From: CAYYMD01 sp964480425 | GTDB taxonomy: Bacteria; Planctomycetota; Phycisphaerae; SM23-33 | DNA: 9,005 bases | Direction of reading: 5' to 3' | NCBI GenBank assembly: GCA_964480425.1 | Contig: CAYZPY010000105.1 | Span: 1 to 9,005 of the forward strand | Shown: positions 1-6,740 of the stretch, in pieces | How the letters are laid out: each line of letters opens with the position of its first letter | Numbering within the stretch: position 1 is the stretch's first letter | Translations under genes and position numbers: made by a program | Notes under the pieces: model-generated | The model's database searches: none | The model's input: the letters and a program-made list of their open reading frames with translations, nothing else | What the model was told of the DNA's origin: nothing

Positions 1-2
1 CG

Positions 3-914
3 GGGATCGACGCCGTCGTCGGCGTCAACGACCGCGGTGGGATACTCCAGGCCGTCACCGCCGTGGGCAGGTACACGAGAATATCGCCGTGTGCGCCCGG
101 TGGGGCGGAAGTTTGCCACGACCGGGGGCGGTTCCGGCTCACGCCACGGCACACGGCTTATCTGCGCATAGCCGAGGGATGCGGGCGGAGGTGCACGTTC
201 TGCACCATACCCGCCATACGGGGCCCGTTCCGCTCGAAGCGACCGGGGGATGTATTATCCGAGGCGCGCGAACTGATTTCCGACGGCGCCGCGGAACTGA
301 ACGTAATCGCGCAGGATACGACCAGTTACGGTCGCGACCTGAGCGGGAGGATGACCACGGCCCGTCTGCTGAAGATGCTCGACGAACTGGAGGGCGTGCG
401 GTGGATTCGCCTGATGTATGCCTACCCCAACAGGTTCACCGATTCGCTGATAGACGCTATCGCCGGCTGCCGGTGCGTGGTCCCATACGTTGACCTGCCT
501 CTTCAGCACATATCTACCGGCGTCCTGCGCCGGATGGGCAGGGGCATCACCCGCACGACCATCGAAAATCTGCTGGATAAACTCCGCAGGCGCATCGAAG
601 GCGTGGTGATTCGCACGACGTTCATCGTGGGCTTTCCCGGCGAGACGGACAGGCATTTCGCCGAACTGCTGGATTTCGTGAGGGATTTTGGTTTCGACGC
701 GCTTGGCGTGTTCGAGTTCTCGCCCGAGGAGGGCACCGCCGCGGCCGATATGCCGCGCCAGGTCCCGCAGGAACTAAAGACCGAGCGGGCGGATGAACTC
801 ATGCTCGCCCAGCAGAAGATAGCATTCGACAAAAATGCCGATATGATAGGGCGAAAAGTAAACGTCCTGGTGGACGGTGCGGACCCGAACGGATATTGCG
901 TGGGACGCTACTAA
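3..914 (+). CDS. rimO: RimO, ribosomal protein S12 methylthiotransferase (5' end outside window; premature stop)
   Basis: RimO is a radical SAM enzyme with two iron-sulfur clusters that adds a methylthio group to a conserved aspartate of ribosomal protein S12. The frame is open to the left edge and begins with GIDAVVGVNDRGG, the tail of the N-terminal MTTase (UPF0004) domain, so the GTG at 63 is internal and not a start. The radical SAM cluster motif CGRRCTFC (CxxxCxxC) has its cysteines at 180, 192 and 201 and is followed by TIPAIRGPFRSK, typical of RimO. Later blocks YVDLPLQH and FIVGFPGETD are also family-typical. Roughly 80-90 N-terminal residues are missing compared with the usual length of about 440. 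The frame stops at TAA 912-914 after GYCVGRY, inside the C-terminal TRAM domain, although the same frame carries on with TRAM sequence. The catalytic core is intact, so the product may be partly active, inactive, or rescued by readthrough. Family assignment is firm; functional status is uncertain. Confidence 0.9.
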   Translation, partial: GIDAVVGVNDRGGILQAVTAVGRYTRISPCAPGGAEVCHDRGRFRLTPRHTAYLRIAEGCGRRCTFCTIPAIRGPFRSKRPGDVLSEARELISDGAAELNVIAQDTTSYGRDLSGRMTTARLLKMLDELEGVRWIRLMYAYPNRFTDSLIDAIAGCRCVVPYVDLPLQHISTGVLRRMGRGITRTTIENLLDKLRRRIEGVVIRTTFIVGFPGETDRHFAELLDFVRDFGFDALGVFEFSPEEGTAAADMPRQVPQELKTERADELMLAQQKIAFDKNADMIGRKVNVLVDGADPNGYCVGRY

Positions 915-1076
915 GGGCAGGCGCCCGACGTGGACAGCGTGTGCTACATTGCCGAGTCCGACCCGTCCGCCGAGCCGCCACAACCGGGTGGCTTTGTCGA
1001 AGGCGAAGTGATAGATTACGACGGGTACGACCTTATAGTTAATCGGTTGGTCGGCAAATCAATGGATGAGCACTGA
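915..1076 (+). pseudogene. rimO: Remainder of the rimO TRAM domain beyond the in-frame TAA
   Basis: Directly after the TAA, with no change of frame, 53 codons read GQAPDVDSVCYIAES and then GGFVEGEVIDYDGYDLIV, ending at TGA 1074-1076. This matches the second half of a RimO TRAM domain, where GRxYxxAPDVD is followed by a G-x-F-x-x-G-E-V strand. The TAA sits where most homologues have an aromatic or similar residue, so a change of TAC or TAT to TAA would explain it. No second stop or frameshift has accumulated, so the lesion is recent, an assembly error, or read through. The last residues (IVNRLVGKSMDEH) overlap the repeat element at 1037-1104 and may not be ancestral. Confidence 0.8.
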
Positions 1077-1104
1077 TTAACCGATTAACTGATTAACCGA
1101 TTAA
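1037..1104. repeat. Inverted plus tandem repeat element at the 3' end of rimO
   Basis: AGTTAATCGGTT at 1037-1048 is a perfect 12-bp inverted copy of AACCGATTAACT at 1079-1090, with a 30-nt loop. The right side is also a tandem repeat: CTGATTAACCGATTAA occurs twice, perfectly, at 1073-1088 and 1089-1104, which is four copies of the 8-bp unit CYGATTAA. The first unit contains the TGA stop of the rimO frame. The element fills almost the whole 35-bp gap before pgsA. The 18 bp at 1073-1090 recur exactly, in inverse orientation, at 3409-3426. The role is unknown; an mRNA 3'-end hairpin or a small dispersed repeat are both possible. Confidence 0.8.
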
Positions 1105-1111
1105 ACGGAAA

Positions 1112-1777
1112 ATGAACTGGAAACTTCCTAATCAGCTGACGGTGGGGCGGATAGTCCTTGCGGCGGCGTTTTTCGTGCTGACGGGGCTTTATGAGCACGA
1201 CATGCCGTCGGGACCCTGGCTGCTGAACGCGGCGTTCGTGCTTTACATTGTGGCCGGCATCACGGACATACTGGACGGGTACCTGGCAAGAAAAATGAAC
1301 GTCTCCACGGCATTCGGGCGCATCGTTGACCCGTTCGTCGACAAGATACTGGTAATCGGCGCGTTCGCCATGCTTGCGGGTGCGAATTACAGCATGCCGT
1401 CCGACGTTAGCCGGTTCGAGAGCGAAGTGATTCCCGGCTGGCTTACAGGGGGGATGTCTTCGGCCATGCAGGCGTGGATGGTGGTTGCGATAATGGGTCG
1501 TGAATTCGTGGTCTCGGCGGTGCGAGGTTACAGCGAGTCGCGCGGGGTGAAGTTTCCAGCCACGCCGGCGGGCAAAATAAAAATGTTCGTCCAGTCGGTT
1601 GCTATATGCTCGGTGCTGTATCAGTTGGCGAATCTCCGGGGGGTACCCTGGGCGGTGGTGGTTAAGGTGATAATGGTCTGGCTGGCGGTGGCGGTTACCG
1701 TTTTCAGCGGGCTGGCGTACGTGGGAAAGACCCGCGACCTGCTTCGCAGCGATGATAAGGTCCGCGGATCACACTGA
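1112..1777 (+). CDS. pgsA: CDP-diacylglycerol-glycerol-3-phosphate 3-phosphatidyltransferase
   Basis: This 221-aa membrane enzyme condenses CDP-diacylglycerol with glycerol 3-phosphate to give phosphatidylglycerophosphate, the committed step to phosphatidylglycerol and cardiolipin. The CDP-alcohol phosphatidyltransferase signature is complete: D52, D55, G56, A59, R60, G69, D73 and D77 in DILDGYLAR followed by FGRIVDPFVDK. Several hydrophobic segments (about 10-25, 40-52, 78-86, 125-140 and 180-205) fit a polytopic inner-membrane protein. The N-terminus NWKLPNQLTVGRI is the usual PgsA start, supporting the ATG at 1112 even though the Shine-Dalgarno site is weak (ACGGAA). It lies 35 bp after the rimO frame and upstream of pgpA, whose product acts on its own product. 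The final five residues and the stop (VRGSH-TGA, 1760-1777) are encoded by the left arm of the repeat element at 1759-1906. Phosphatidylserine synthase is a related alternative, but the N-terminal wording and the pgpA neighbour favour PgsA. Confidence 0.92.
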   Translation: MNWKLPNQLTVGRIVLAAAFFVLTGLYEHDMPSGPWLLNAAFVLYIVAGITDILDGYLARKMNVSTAFGRIVDPFVDKILVIGAFAMLAGANYSMPSDVSRFESEVIPGWLTGGMSSAMQAWMVVAIMGREFVVSAVRGYSESRGVKFPATPAGKIKMFVQSVAICSVLYQLANLRGVPWAVVVKVIMVWLAVAVTVFSGLAYVGKTRDLLRSDDKVRGSH

Positions 1778-1906
1778 TTTCACTAATATGGAAAGAAGTT
1801 ACGCCGATTGTGTAAGTTCTCAACGCCGGGCCGCTCATGAATGGGATTTGTGCATGGCGTTCGATAATATCAACTCAATTTGTGAAATTAGTGTAATTCG
1901 TGGATT
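1759..1906. repeat. Imperfect inverted-repeat element between pgsA and pgpA
   Basis: The 30 bases at 1759-1788 match the reverse complement of 1877-1906 at 22 of 30 positions, and six of the eight differences are transitions. The best core is ATCACACTGATTTCACTAAT (1768-1787), which pairs with 1878-1897 at 17 of 20 positions. An 88-bp middle separates the arms. The left arm encodes the last residues and TGA stop of pgsA; the right arm ends 27 bp before the pgpA start. The wording (GATTACAC/GATTTCAC-like) resembles short dispersed intergenic repeats that I recall from other environmental bacterial genomes. It is not homologous in sequence to the CYGATTAA element seen elsewhere in this window. 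It could be a MITE-like or REP-like unit; no coding function is visible. Confidence 0.65.
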
Positions 1907-1919
1907 GTATTTCTTCGCG

Positions 1920-1926
1920 CAGGAGG
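1920..1926 (+). promoter_or_regulatory. Strong Shine-Dalgarno site for pgpA
   Basis: CAGGAGG lies 7 bp before a GTG. It decides the GTG start of pgpA at 1934, since there is no ATG near the conserved N-terminus and the repeat element lies just upstream. Confidence 0.75.
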
Positions 1927-1933
1927 CCGTGCG

Positions 1934-2431
1934 GTGAAATTTTTTCACAAGGCGGTGATAACCGGCCTGGGTACTGGCTACCTTCCGGCGGCGCCCGGCA
2001 CGTGGGGCTCTGCGGCGGTGTGTGGAATCTACCTGCTCGCGGCGTGGCTTTCCGGCGGTGACGCCGCCTGGATGTCGGCAGTAGTTGTGATTGTGGCGCT
2101 GGTCGCATCGGTCGGGTGCGTCGTGTGGGGACGCCGGGGCGAGAGTTACTTCGGCAAAAAGGACCCCCGCAAATGCACAGTAGACGAATGGGCCGGGCAG
2201 GCCCTGGCGCTGCTGGCGCTGCCTGCGGGGGGCGACTTTACCGACCGGCTGGTGTGCGCGTCTGTGGCGTTTGGCGCTTTTCGTTTGTTCGACATAGTCA
2301 AACCGCCTCCCGTGCGGCAGATGGAAAGACTCAAAGGCGGGTGGGGCATTCTGGCCGATGATATTATCGCGGGCTTGTACGCCAACGTCGCGGCCCAGTT
2401 AATCCTCCGGGCGGCGCTGAAAATGCAATGA
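1934..2431 (+). CDS. pgpA: Phosphatidylglycerophosphatase A
   Basis: PgpA is an inner-membrane phosphatase that removes the terminal phosphate of phosphatidylglycerophosphate to make phosphatidylglycerol, directly after PgsA. The 165-aa protein has the usual family length and blocks: GLGTGYLPAAPGTWGS (about 11-26), KDPRKCTVDEWAGQ (about 76-89), where acidic residues are expected to bind metal, and FDIVKPPPVRQMERLKGGWG followed by ILADDIIAGLYA (about 119-149). Hydrophobic stretches near 27-65 and 145-160 fit a membrane protein. The start is GTG at 1934, chosen because of the AGGAGG 7 bp upstream and because it gives a normal N-terminus. The stop TGA at 2429-2431 overlaps the uppP ATG (ATGA), indicating a shared transcript and coupled translation. 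The 156-bp gap from pgsA is occupied mostly by an inverted-repeat element. Confidence 0.93.
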   Translation: MKFFHKAVITGLGTGYLPAAPGTWGSAAVCGIYLLAAWLSGGDAAWMSAVVVIVALVASVGCVVWGRRGESYFGKKDPRKCTVDEWAGQALALLALPAGGDFTDRLVCASVAFGAFRLFDIVKPPPVRQMERLKGGWGILADDIIAGLYANVAAQLILRAALKMQ

Positions 2432-3414
2432 AGCGAAAAATCCTTAAAATTACATTGTGCGGCTCAATGCTGACCTTGATCGCCGCAAGTTTGGTAAACG
2501 TCCCGGCCGCACGTGCGCAGGAAGACTCCCCGGAACAGCAGGACGCCGGCGGCCGGAGAATTTCACTGCTGCATTCTGCAATTCTCGGCGTGGTCGAGGG
2601 GCTTACCGAGTATCTTCCGGTCTCCTCGACCGGGCATCTTATAATAACCACCCACACCATGGGCCTGAGCAGTTTCACCGACGAGCCCGGACCGCTGGGC
2701 CCGAAGATATCCAAGGACCCCGCCCTGAGTTCGTTCGAGATAGTCATCCAGTTGGGCGCCATCCTGGCGGTGGTGGGTCTTTATCGCAGGCGCGTGTGGC
2801 AGATGTTCCGCGGACTGGCGGGCAGGGATCCCGCCGGTCTGCGCCTTGCGGGTGTGCTGGGAGTGGCGTTTATGCCGGCTGCGATTATAGGCCTGCTGTT
2901 TCACAGTCACATAAAGGAATACCTTTTCGGACCGTTGACGGTCACCTGGGCGCTGGCGGCGGGTGGGGTGTTTATGATAGCGGCCCAATACCTCGCCATG
3001 CGACGCAAGAAACAAAAACGCGTCGGCGAAGTGACCGACGTGCTTTTCGCCCAGGCGTTTGTGATAGGTCTGGCCCAGTGCCTGGCGATGTGGCCGGGCA
3101 CTTCCCGCAGCATGATTACGATAGTGGCCGGTCTGCTGGTGGGCCTGGACATGGTGACCGCGGCGGAGTTCAGCTTCCTGCTGGCGCTGCCGACGCTGGG
3201 GGCCGCTACCGTCTACCAGGGCGTTAAGGATTACGCCGGACTGGTACAGTGCGCCGGGGTGGACGGCATTGTAGTGGGTCTGGTTGTCAGCTGCGTCGTG
3301 GCGGCAGTAGCGGTGGCGGGGTTCGTCCGCTGGCTCACCAGCCACGGCATGACGCCGTTCGGCGTGTACCGCATAATCCTGGCAGGAGTGGTGTACTGGT
3401 ACTTTTTTAGTTAA
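2428..3414 (+). CDS. uppP: Undecaprenyl-diphosphatase UppP (BacA family) with an N-terminal signal-like extension
   Basis: UppP is an integral inner-membrane enzyme that converts undecaprenyl diphosphate to the monophosphate, regenerating the carrier lipid for peptidoglycan and other surface glycans; overexpressed homologues give bacitracin resistance. Both active-site blocks are present: EGLTEYLPVSSTGH (E57 to H70, with E57 and E61 as the ExxxE motif) and PGTSRS (223-228, R227). FEIVIQLGAILAVV (103-116) is also family-typical. At 328 aa it is longer than the usual 265-280. The excess is mainly residues 1-45: a basic start, a hydrophobic run (about 11-25) and a PAARA-QED site that looks like signal peptidase I cleavage after A30. 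There is also a proline-rich insert near 82-100. The ATG overlaps the pgpA stop by ATGA and has no clear Shine-Dalgarno site, so translation is probably coupled; no better internal start codon lies before the ExxxE block. The stop TAA lies inside the repeat starting at 3409. Confidence 0.93.
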   Translation: MKRKILKITLCGSMLTLIAASLVNVPAARAQEDSPEQQDAGGRRISLLHSAILGVVEGLTEYLPVSSTGHLIITTHTMGLSSFTDEPGPLGPKISKDPALSSFEIVIQLGAILAVVGLYRRRVWQMFRGLAGRDPAGLRLAGVLGVAFMPAAIIGLLFHSHIKEYLFGPLTVTWALAAGGVFMIAAQYLAMRRKKQKRVGEVTDVLFAQAFVIGLAQCLAMWPGTSRSMITIVAGLLVGLDMVTAAEFSFLLALPTLGAATVYQGVKDYAGLVQCAGVDGIVVGLVVSCVVAAVAVAGFVRWLTSHGMTPFGVYRIILAGVVYWYFFS

Positions 3415-3525
3415 TCGGTTAATCAGTATATCTCTGCCCGTGGCAGGCGTTCAGGCATTAATTCGCCCCTCTCAGGAGGACCGTGCCTGTAGCCGATCAA
3501 CTGATTTACTGATTAACAGATTTAC
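3409..3525. repeat. Inverted-repeat element between the convergent uppP and carB
   Basis: GTTAATCGGTTAATCAGTA at 3410-3428 matches the reverse complement of 3507-3525 at 17 of 19 positions, with a perfect 10-bp core (3419-3428 with 3507-3516) and a 78-nt middle. The bases 3409-3426 are an exact inverse copy of 1073-1090 near rimO. The right arm is a degenerate tandem array of three 8-bp units (CTGATTTA, CTGATTAA, CAGATTTA) at 3501-3524. The left arm holds the uppP stop TAA (3412-3414) and the right arm holds the carB stop (TTA at 3506-3508, read on the minus strand) plus its last residues. The middle has only weak short hairpins (CTGCC-CGT-GGCAG near 3435; CCTC-TCAG-GAGG near 3470) and no U-tract, so it is not a clear intrinsic terminator. 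A bidirectional 3'-end structure is plausible. Confidence 0.75.
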
Positions 3526-6500
3526 TTGCCTCTGCGTGGTATTCCTGAAGCGGCTTGACCCCGGCCTGGCGGGACTCGCCTTTCTTGAATGCGGCGATGC
3601 CCTTTGCGGCGGCGTCGGCGGCGCTTATCGTGGTTATGTAGGGGATGCCGTATTTTATGGCGGCCTTGCGGATATAGGAGTCGTCGTAAACGCTCAGTTT
3701 GCCGACGGGGGTGTTGATGACCAGGTCAATCTCGTTGTTCTTGATGGCGTCGACGATGTTGGGTCTGCCTTCGTAGATCTTGTTTATCACTTCGGATTCG
3801 ATGCCGTTTTCCGCCAGGAAGGCGTGCGTGCCCCGTGTGGCCTTGATTTTGAACCCGATCGTGGCGAAGTCCCTTGCCACGCCGGCCAGTTCGTCCCTGT
3901 CGGTCTTTGCGATGGTTATCAGGACCGTTCCTGAAGTCGGCAGGTATTGCCCTGCGCCTTGCTGGGCTTTGAAAAACGCCATTCCGAACGAGTCGGCCAT
4001 ACCGAGCACCTCGCCGGTGGACCTCATCTCCGGACCAAGAAGCGGGTCGACCTCCGGTAGCATCTTGAAGGGGAAGACCGCCTCCTTGACGCCGTAGTGG
4101 GGGACCTTCCGTTCGCTGAGGTTCAACTGTGAGAGTTTCTTTCCGAGCATCACCTGCGTGGCCAGCCGGGCCATTGATATGTTGCACACCTTGGAAACCA
4201 GCGGGACGGTGCGCGAGGCGCGCGGGTTGGCCTCCAGGACGTAGACCTTGTCTTCGGCGATGGCGTACTGCATGTTCATCAGGCCCACGACATTCAGTTC
4301 GTTTGCGATTTTACGGGTGTACTGACCGATGGTCTCGATGTGTTCGGGGGGGATGCTAACCGGCGGGATGACACAGGCCGAGTCGCCCGAATGCACTCCT
4401 GCCAGTTCGATGTGTTGCATAACCGCCGGCACGAAGGCGTCTGTCCCGTCGGCGATTGCGTCTGCCTCGGCCTCGATTGCGTTTTCCAGGAACTTGTCGA
4501 TTAGTATGGGTCGCTGGGGCGTTACCTCCACCGCCGCCGCCACGTACTGGCGGAGCATGTCCTCGTCGTAGACAACTTCCATGCCGCGCCCGCCCAGCAC
4601 GTACGACGGGCGGACCATCAGCGGGTACCCGATGCGTTCGGCTATTTCCATCGCCTCCCGGAGCGAAGAGGCCATGCCGGACGGGGCCATGGGTATGCCC
4701 AGCTTGTCCATCACTTTGCGGAAGCGGTCTCGGTCTTCGGCGAGGTCTATCGTCTCGGGGCTGGTGCCCAGTATCTCCACGCCGGCCTGTTCGAGCTCGC
4801 GTGCGATGTTCAGCGGTGTCTGCCCGCCGAACTGAACTATGGCGCCCTGCGGTTTTTCCTTTTCGTAGATGCTCAGCACGTCCTCGACGGTGAGCGGCTC
4901 GAAATAGAGTTTGTCGGACGTGTCGTAGTCGGTCGAGACGGTCTCGGGATTGCAGTTGACCATAATGGTCTCCAGGCCCTCATCGCGCAGGGCAAAGGCG
5001 GCGTGCACGCAACAGTAATCGAACTCGATGCCCTGCCCGATTCGGTTGGGTCCGCCGCCCAGGATCATCACCTTTGGATTTTTGCTCACGGTGACCTTGT
5101 CTTCGGCGTTGTAGGTGGAGTAGTAATAGGCCGCGTCCCGGACGCCGCTGACGGGAACAGAATGCCACGCCTCCACCACGCCCAGCGACTTGCGACGGGT
5201 GCGGATTTGCTCCTCCGGGATGTCCAGCAGTTGCGATAGGTACCTGTCGGCGAAGCCGTCCTTCTTGGCCCGCACCAGGAGATCGTCGGGCAGCCGGCCT
5301 CCTTTGTGCTTGAGGATTTCCTCCTCCAGTTCGACCAGTTCCTTCATCTGCTCGATGAACCACGGCTTAATGTGTGTGATTTTGTAGAGTTCTTCCACGG
5401 CAGCGCCCTTGCGCAGCGCCTCGTACATGATGAACTGCCGCTTGCTGGATGGCTCCTTGAGCATGTTCATCAGTTCGTCCAGCGGCTTTTCATCCAGGCG
5501 CTTGTGAAAGCCCAGCCCGTACTGACCCTGCTCCAGGGACCGGATGGATTTCTGGAACGCCTCCTTGTAGTTCTTTCCGATGCTCATGACCTCTCCGACG
5601 GCCCGCATCTGCGTGCCGAGTTTGTCCTCGGCGCCCCGGAACTTCTCGAACGCCCAACGCGCGAACTTTATCACCACGTAGTCGCCCCAGGGGGTGTATT
5701 TTTCCAGTGTGCCCTGTCGCCAGTATGGTATCTCGTCGAGCGTCAGGCCGGCGGCGAGCTTGGTGGAGATCCGGGCGATGGGGAATCCGGTGGCCTTGGA
5801 CGCCAGGGCGGAGGACCGCGACGTGCGGGGATTGATCTCTATGACCACCACGCGCCCGGTTTGGGGATCGTGTGCGAACTGGATGTTCGTGCCGCCGATG
5901 ACCTCGATGGCCTCGACGATGCGGTAGGAGTATTCCTGCAGTTTCTTCTGGAGTTCCTCGTCTATGGTGAGCATCGGCGCCGAGCAGAACGAGTCGCCGG
6001 TGTGGATGCCCATGGCGTCTATGTTTTCGATGAAGCAGACGGTGATGAGCTGGTTTTTTGCGTCGCGCACGACCTCCAGTTCCAGTTCCTCCCAGCCGAG
6101 CACCGATTCTTCCACCAGCACCTGGTTGATTAGACTGGCGGCCAGTCCCCGGCTGGCGACGGTCTGGAGTTCCTCGACGTTATACACCAGTCCGCCCCCG
6201 GTGCCGCCCAGCGTATAGGCCGGGCGGATCACCACGGGGTATCCCAGTTCAGCGGCGACCTTCTGGGCGTCTTCGACGGAGTAGACGGCTTGGCTGTGCG
6301 GCATTTCGATGCCGAGTTTTTCCATGGTGGTCTTGAAGGCGGTGCGGTCCTCCCCGCGCTCGATGGCATTGACCTGCACGCCGATAACCTTCACCCCGTA
6401 GCGGGCCAGTACGCCGGACTTGTTCAACTCGGCGGCAAGGTTCAGTCCCGACTGCCCGCCCAGGTTCGGCAAAAGGGCGTCGGGACGCTCCTTTTCGATA

Positions 6501-6730
6501 ATCCTTGCCGCGGCGTCGTGAGTCAGCGGCTCGATGTAGGTGAAGTCGGCCATCTCAGGGTCCGTCATGATAGTGGCCGGATTGGAGTTCATCAGGACGA
6601 TTTCGTATCCCTCCTCCCGCAGTGCCTTGCACGCCTGTGTGCCGGAGTAGTCGAACTCGCACGCCTGCCCGATGACTATCGGACCCGAACCTATAATCAT
6701 CACCTTGTGAATGTCGTCGCGTCTGGGCAT
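3506..6730 (-). CDS. carB: Carbamoyl phosphate synthase, large subunit
   Basis: CarB makes carbamoyl phosphate from bicarbonate, two ATP and ammonia delivered by the glutaminase subunit CarA, feeding pyrimidine and arginine synthesis in the cytosol. At 1074 aa it is the standard length (the E. coli protein is 1073). The domain order is complete: N-terminal carboxyphosphate ATP-grasp half (about 1-400; GSGPIVIGQACEFDYSG at 14-30, metal ligands E298 and N300 in EINPRTSRSS), helical oligomerisation region (about 403-550), C-terminal carbamoyl phosphate ATP-grasp half (about 551-930; GGGPNRIGQGIEFDYC at 558-573, E833 and N835 in EANPRASR), and a C-terminal MGS-like allosteric domain (about 935-1074; KATRGT with T965 and T968, and K984 in INKIYEGRP), the region where nucleotide effectors bind in E. 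coli. The start is ATG with AAAGGAGA 10 bp upstream. The last six residues (SKSVNQ) and the stop come from the repeat arm at 3507-3525. carA is not in the window. comF lies upstream on the same strand, 128 bp away. Confidence 0.98.
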   Translation of the reverse strand: MPRRDDIHKVMIIGSGPIVIGQACEFDYSGTQACKALREEGYEIVLMNSNPATIMTDPEMADFTYIEPLTHDAAARIIEKERPDALLPNLGGQSGLNLAAELNKSGVLARYGVKVIGVQVNAIERGEDRTAFKTTMEKLGIEMPHSQAVYSVEDAQKVAAELGYPVVIRPAYTLGGTGGGLVYNVEELQTVASRGLAASLINQVLVEESVLGWEELELEVVRDAKNQLITVCFIENIDAMGIHTGDSFCSAPMLTIDEELQKKLQEYSYRIVEAIEVIGGTNIQFAHDPQTGRVVVIEINPRTSRSSALASKATGFPIARISTKLAAGLTLDEIPYWRQGTLEKYTPWGDYVVIKFARWAFEKFRGAEDKLGTQMRAVGEVMSIGKNYKEAFQKSIRSLEQGQYGLGFHKRLDEKPLDELMNMLKEPSSKRQFIMYEALRKGAAVEELYKITHIKPWFIEQMKELVELEEEILKHKGGRLPDDLLVRAKKDGFADRYLSQLLDIPEEQIRTRRKSLGVVEAWHSVPVSGVRDAAYYYSTYNAEDKVTVSKNPKVMILGGGPNRIGQGIEFDYCCVHAAFALRDEGLETIMVNCNPETVSTDYDTSDKLYFEPLTVEDVLSIYEKEKPQGAIVQFGGQTPLNIARELEQAGVEILGTSPETIDLAEDRDRFRKVMDKLGIPMAPSGMASSLREAMEIAERIGYPLMVRPSYVLGGRGMEVVYDEDMLRQYVAAAVEVTPQRPILIDKFLENAIEAEADAIADGTDAFVPAVMQHIELAGVHSGDSACVIPPVSIPPEHIETIGQYTRKIANELNVVGLMNMQYAIAEDKVYVLEANPRASRTVPLVSKVCNISMARLATQVMLGKKLSQLNLSERKVPHYGVKEAVFPFKMLPEVDPLLGPEMRSTGEVLGMADSFGMAFFKAQQGAGQYLPTSGTVLITIAKTDRDELAGVARDFATIGFKIKATRGTHAFLAENGIESEVINKIYEGRPNIVDAIKNNEIDLVINTPVGKLSVYDDSYIRKAAIKYGIPYITTISAADAAAKGIAAFKKGESRQAGVKPLQEYHAEASKSVNQ

Positions 6731-6740
6731 ATCGATTGTT

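Noticed and set aside
63..914. GTG at 63 as the start of a 283-aa rimO product
   Set aside because: The frame is open upstream to the window edge and the residues before 63 (GIDAVVGVNDRGG) belong to the RimO N-terminal domain, so this is a gene cut by the window.
912..914. TAA reassigned as a sense codon in this organism
   Set aside because: uppP, carB and comF all end in TAA at the expected place, so TAA is a working stop here.
1073..1104. CRISPR-like array
   Set aside because: The 8/16-bp units are directly tandem with no spacers; this is a short tandem repeat.
1752..1937. Small reading frame of 61 codons (49 from the ATG at 1788) between pgsA and pgpA, ending in a GTGA overlap with the pgpA start
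   Set aside because: It overlaps the pgsA end, lies almost wholly in the inverted-repeat element, has no recognisable protein wording and no good Shine-Dalgarno site. The overlap with pgpA could be chance.
3440..3934. Plus-strand reading frame starting in the uppP-carB gap
   Set aside because: Most of it is antisense to the well-conserved carB 3' end; it has low-complexity wording typical of a shadow frame in GC-rich DNA.
5306..6133. 275-codon plus-strand reading frame opposite carB
   Set aside because: Antisense to highly conserved CarB sequence, with no recognisable domain; a shadow frame.
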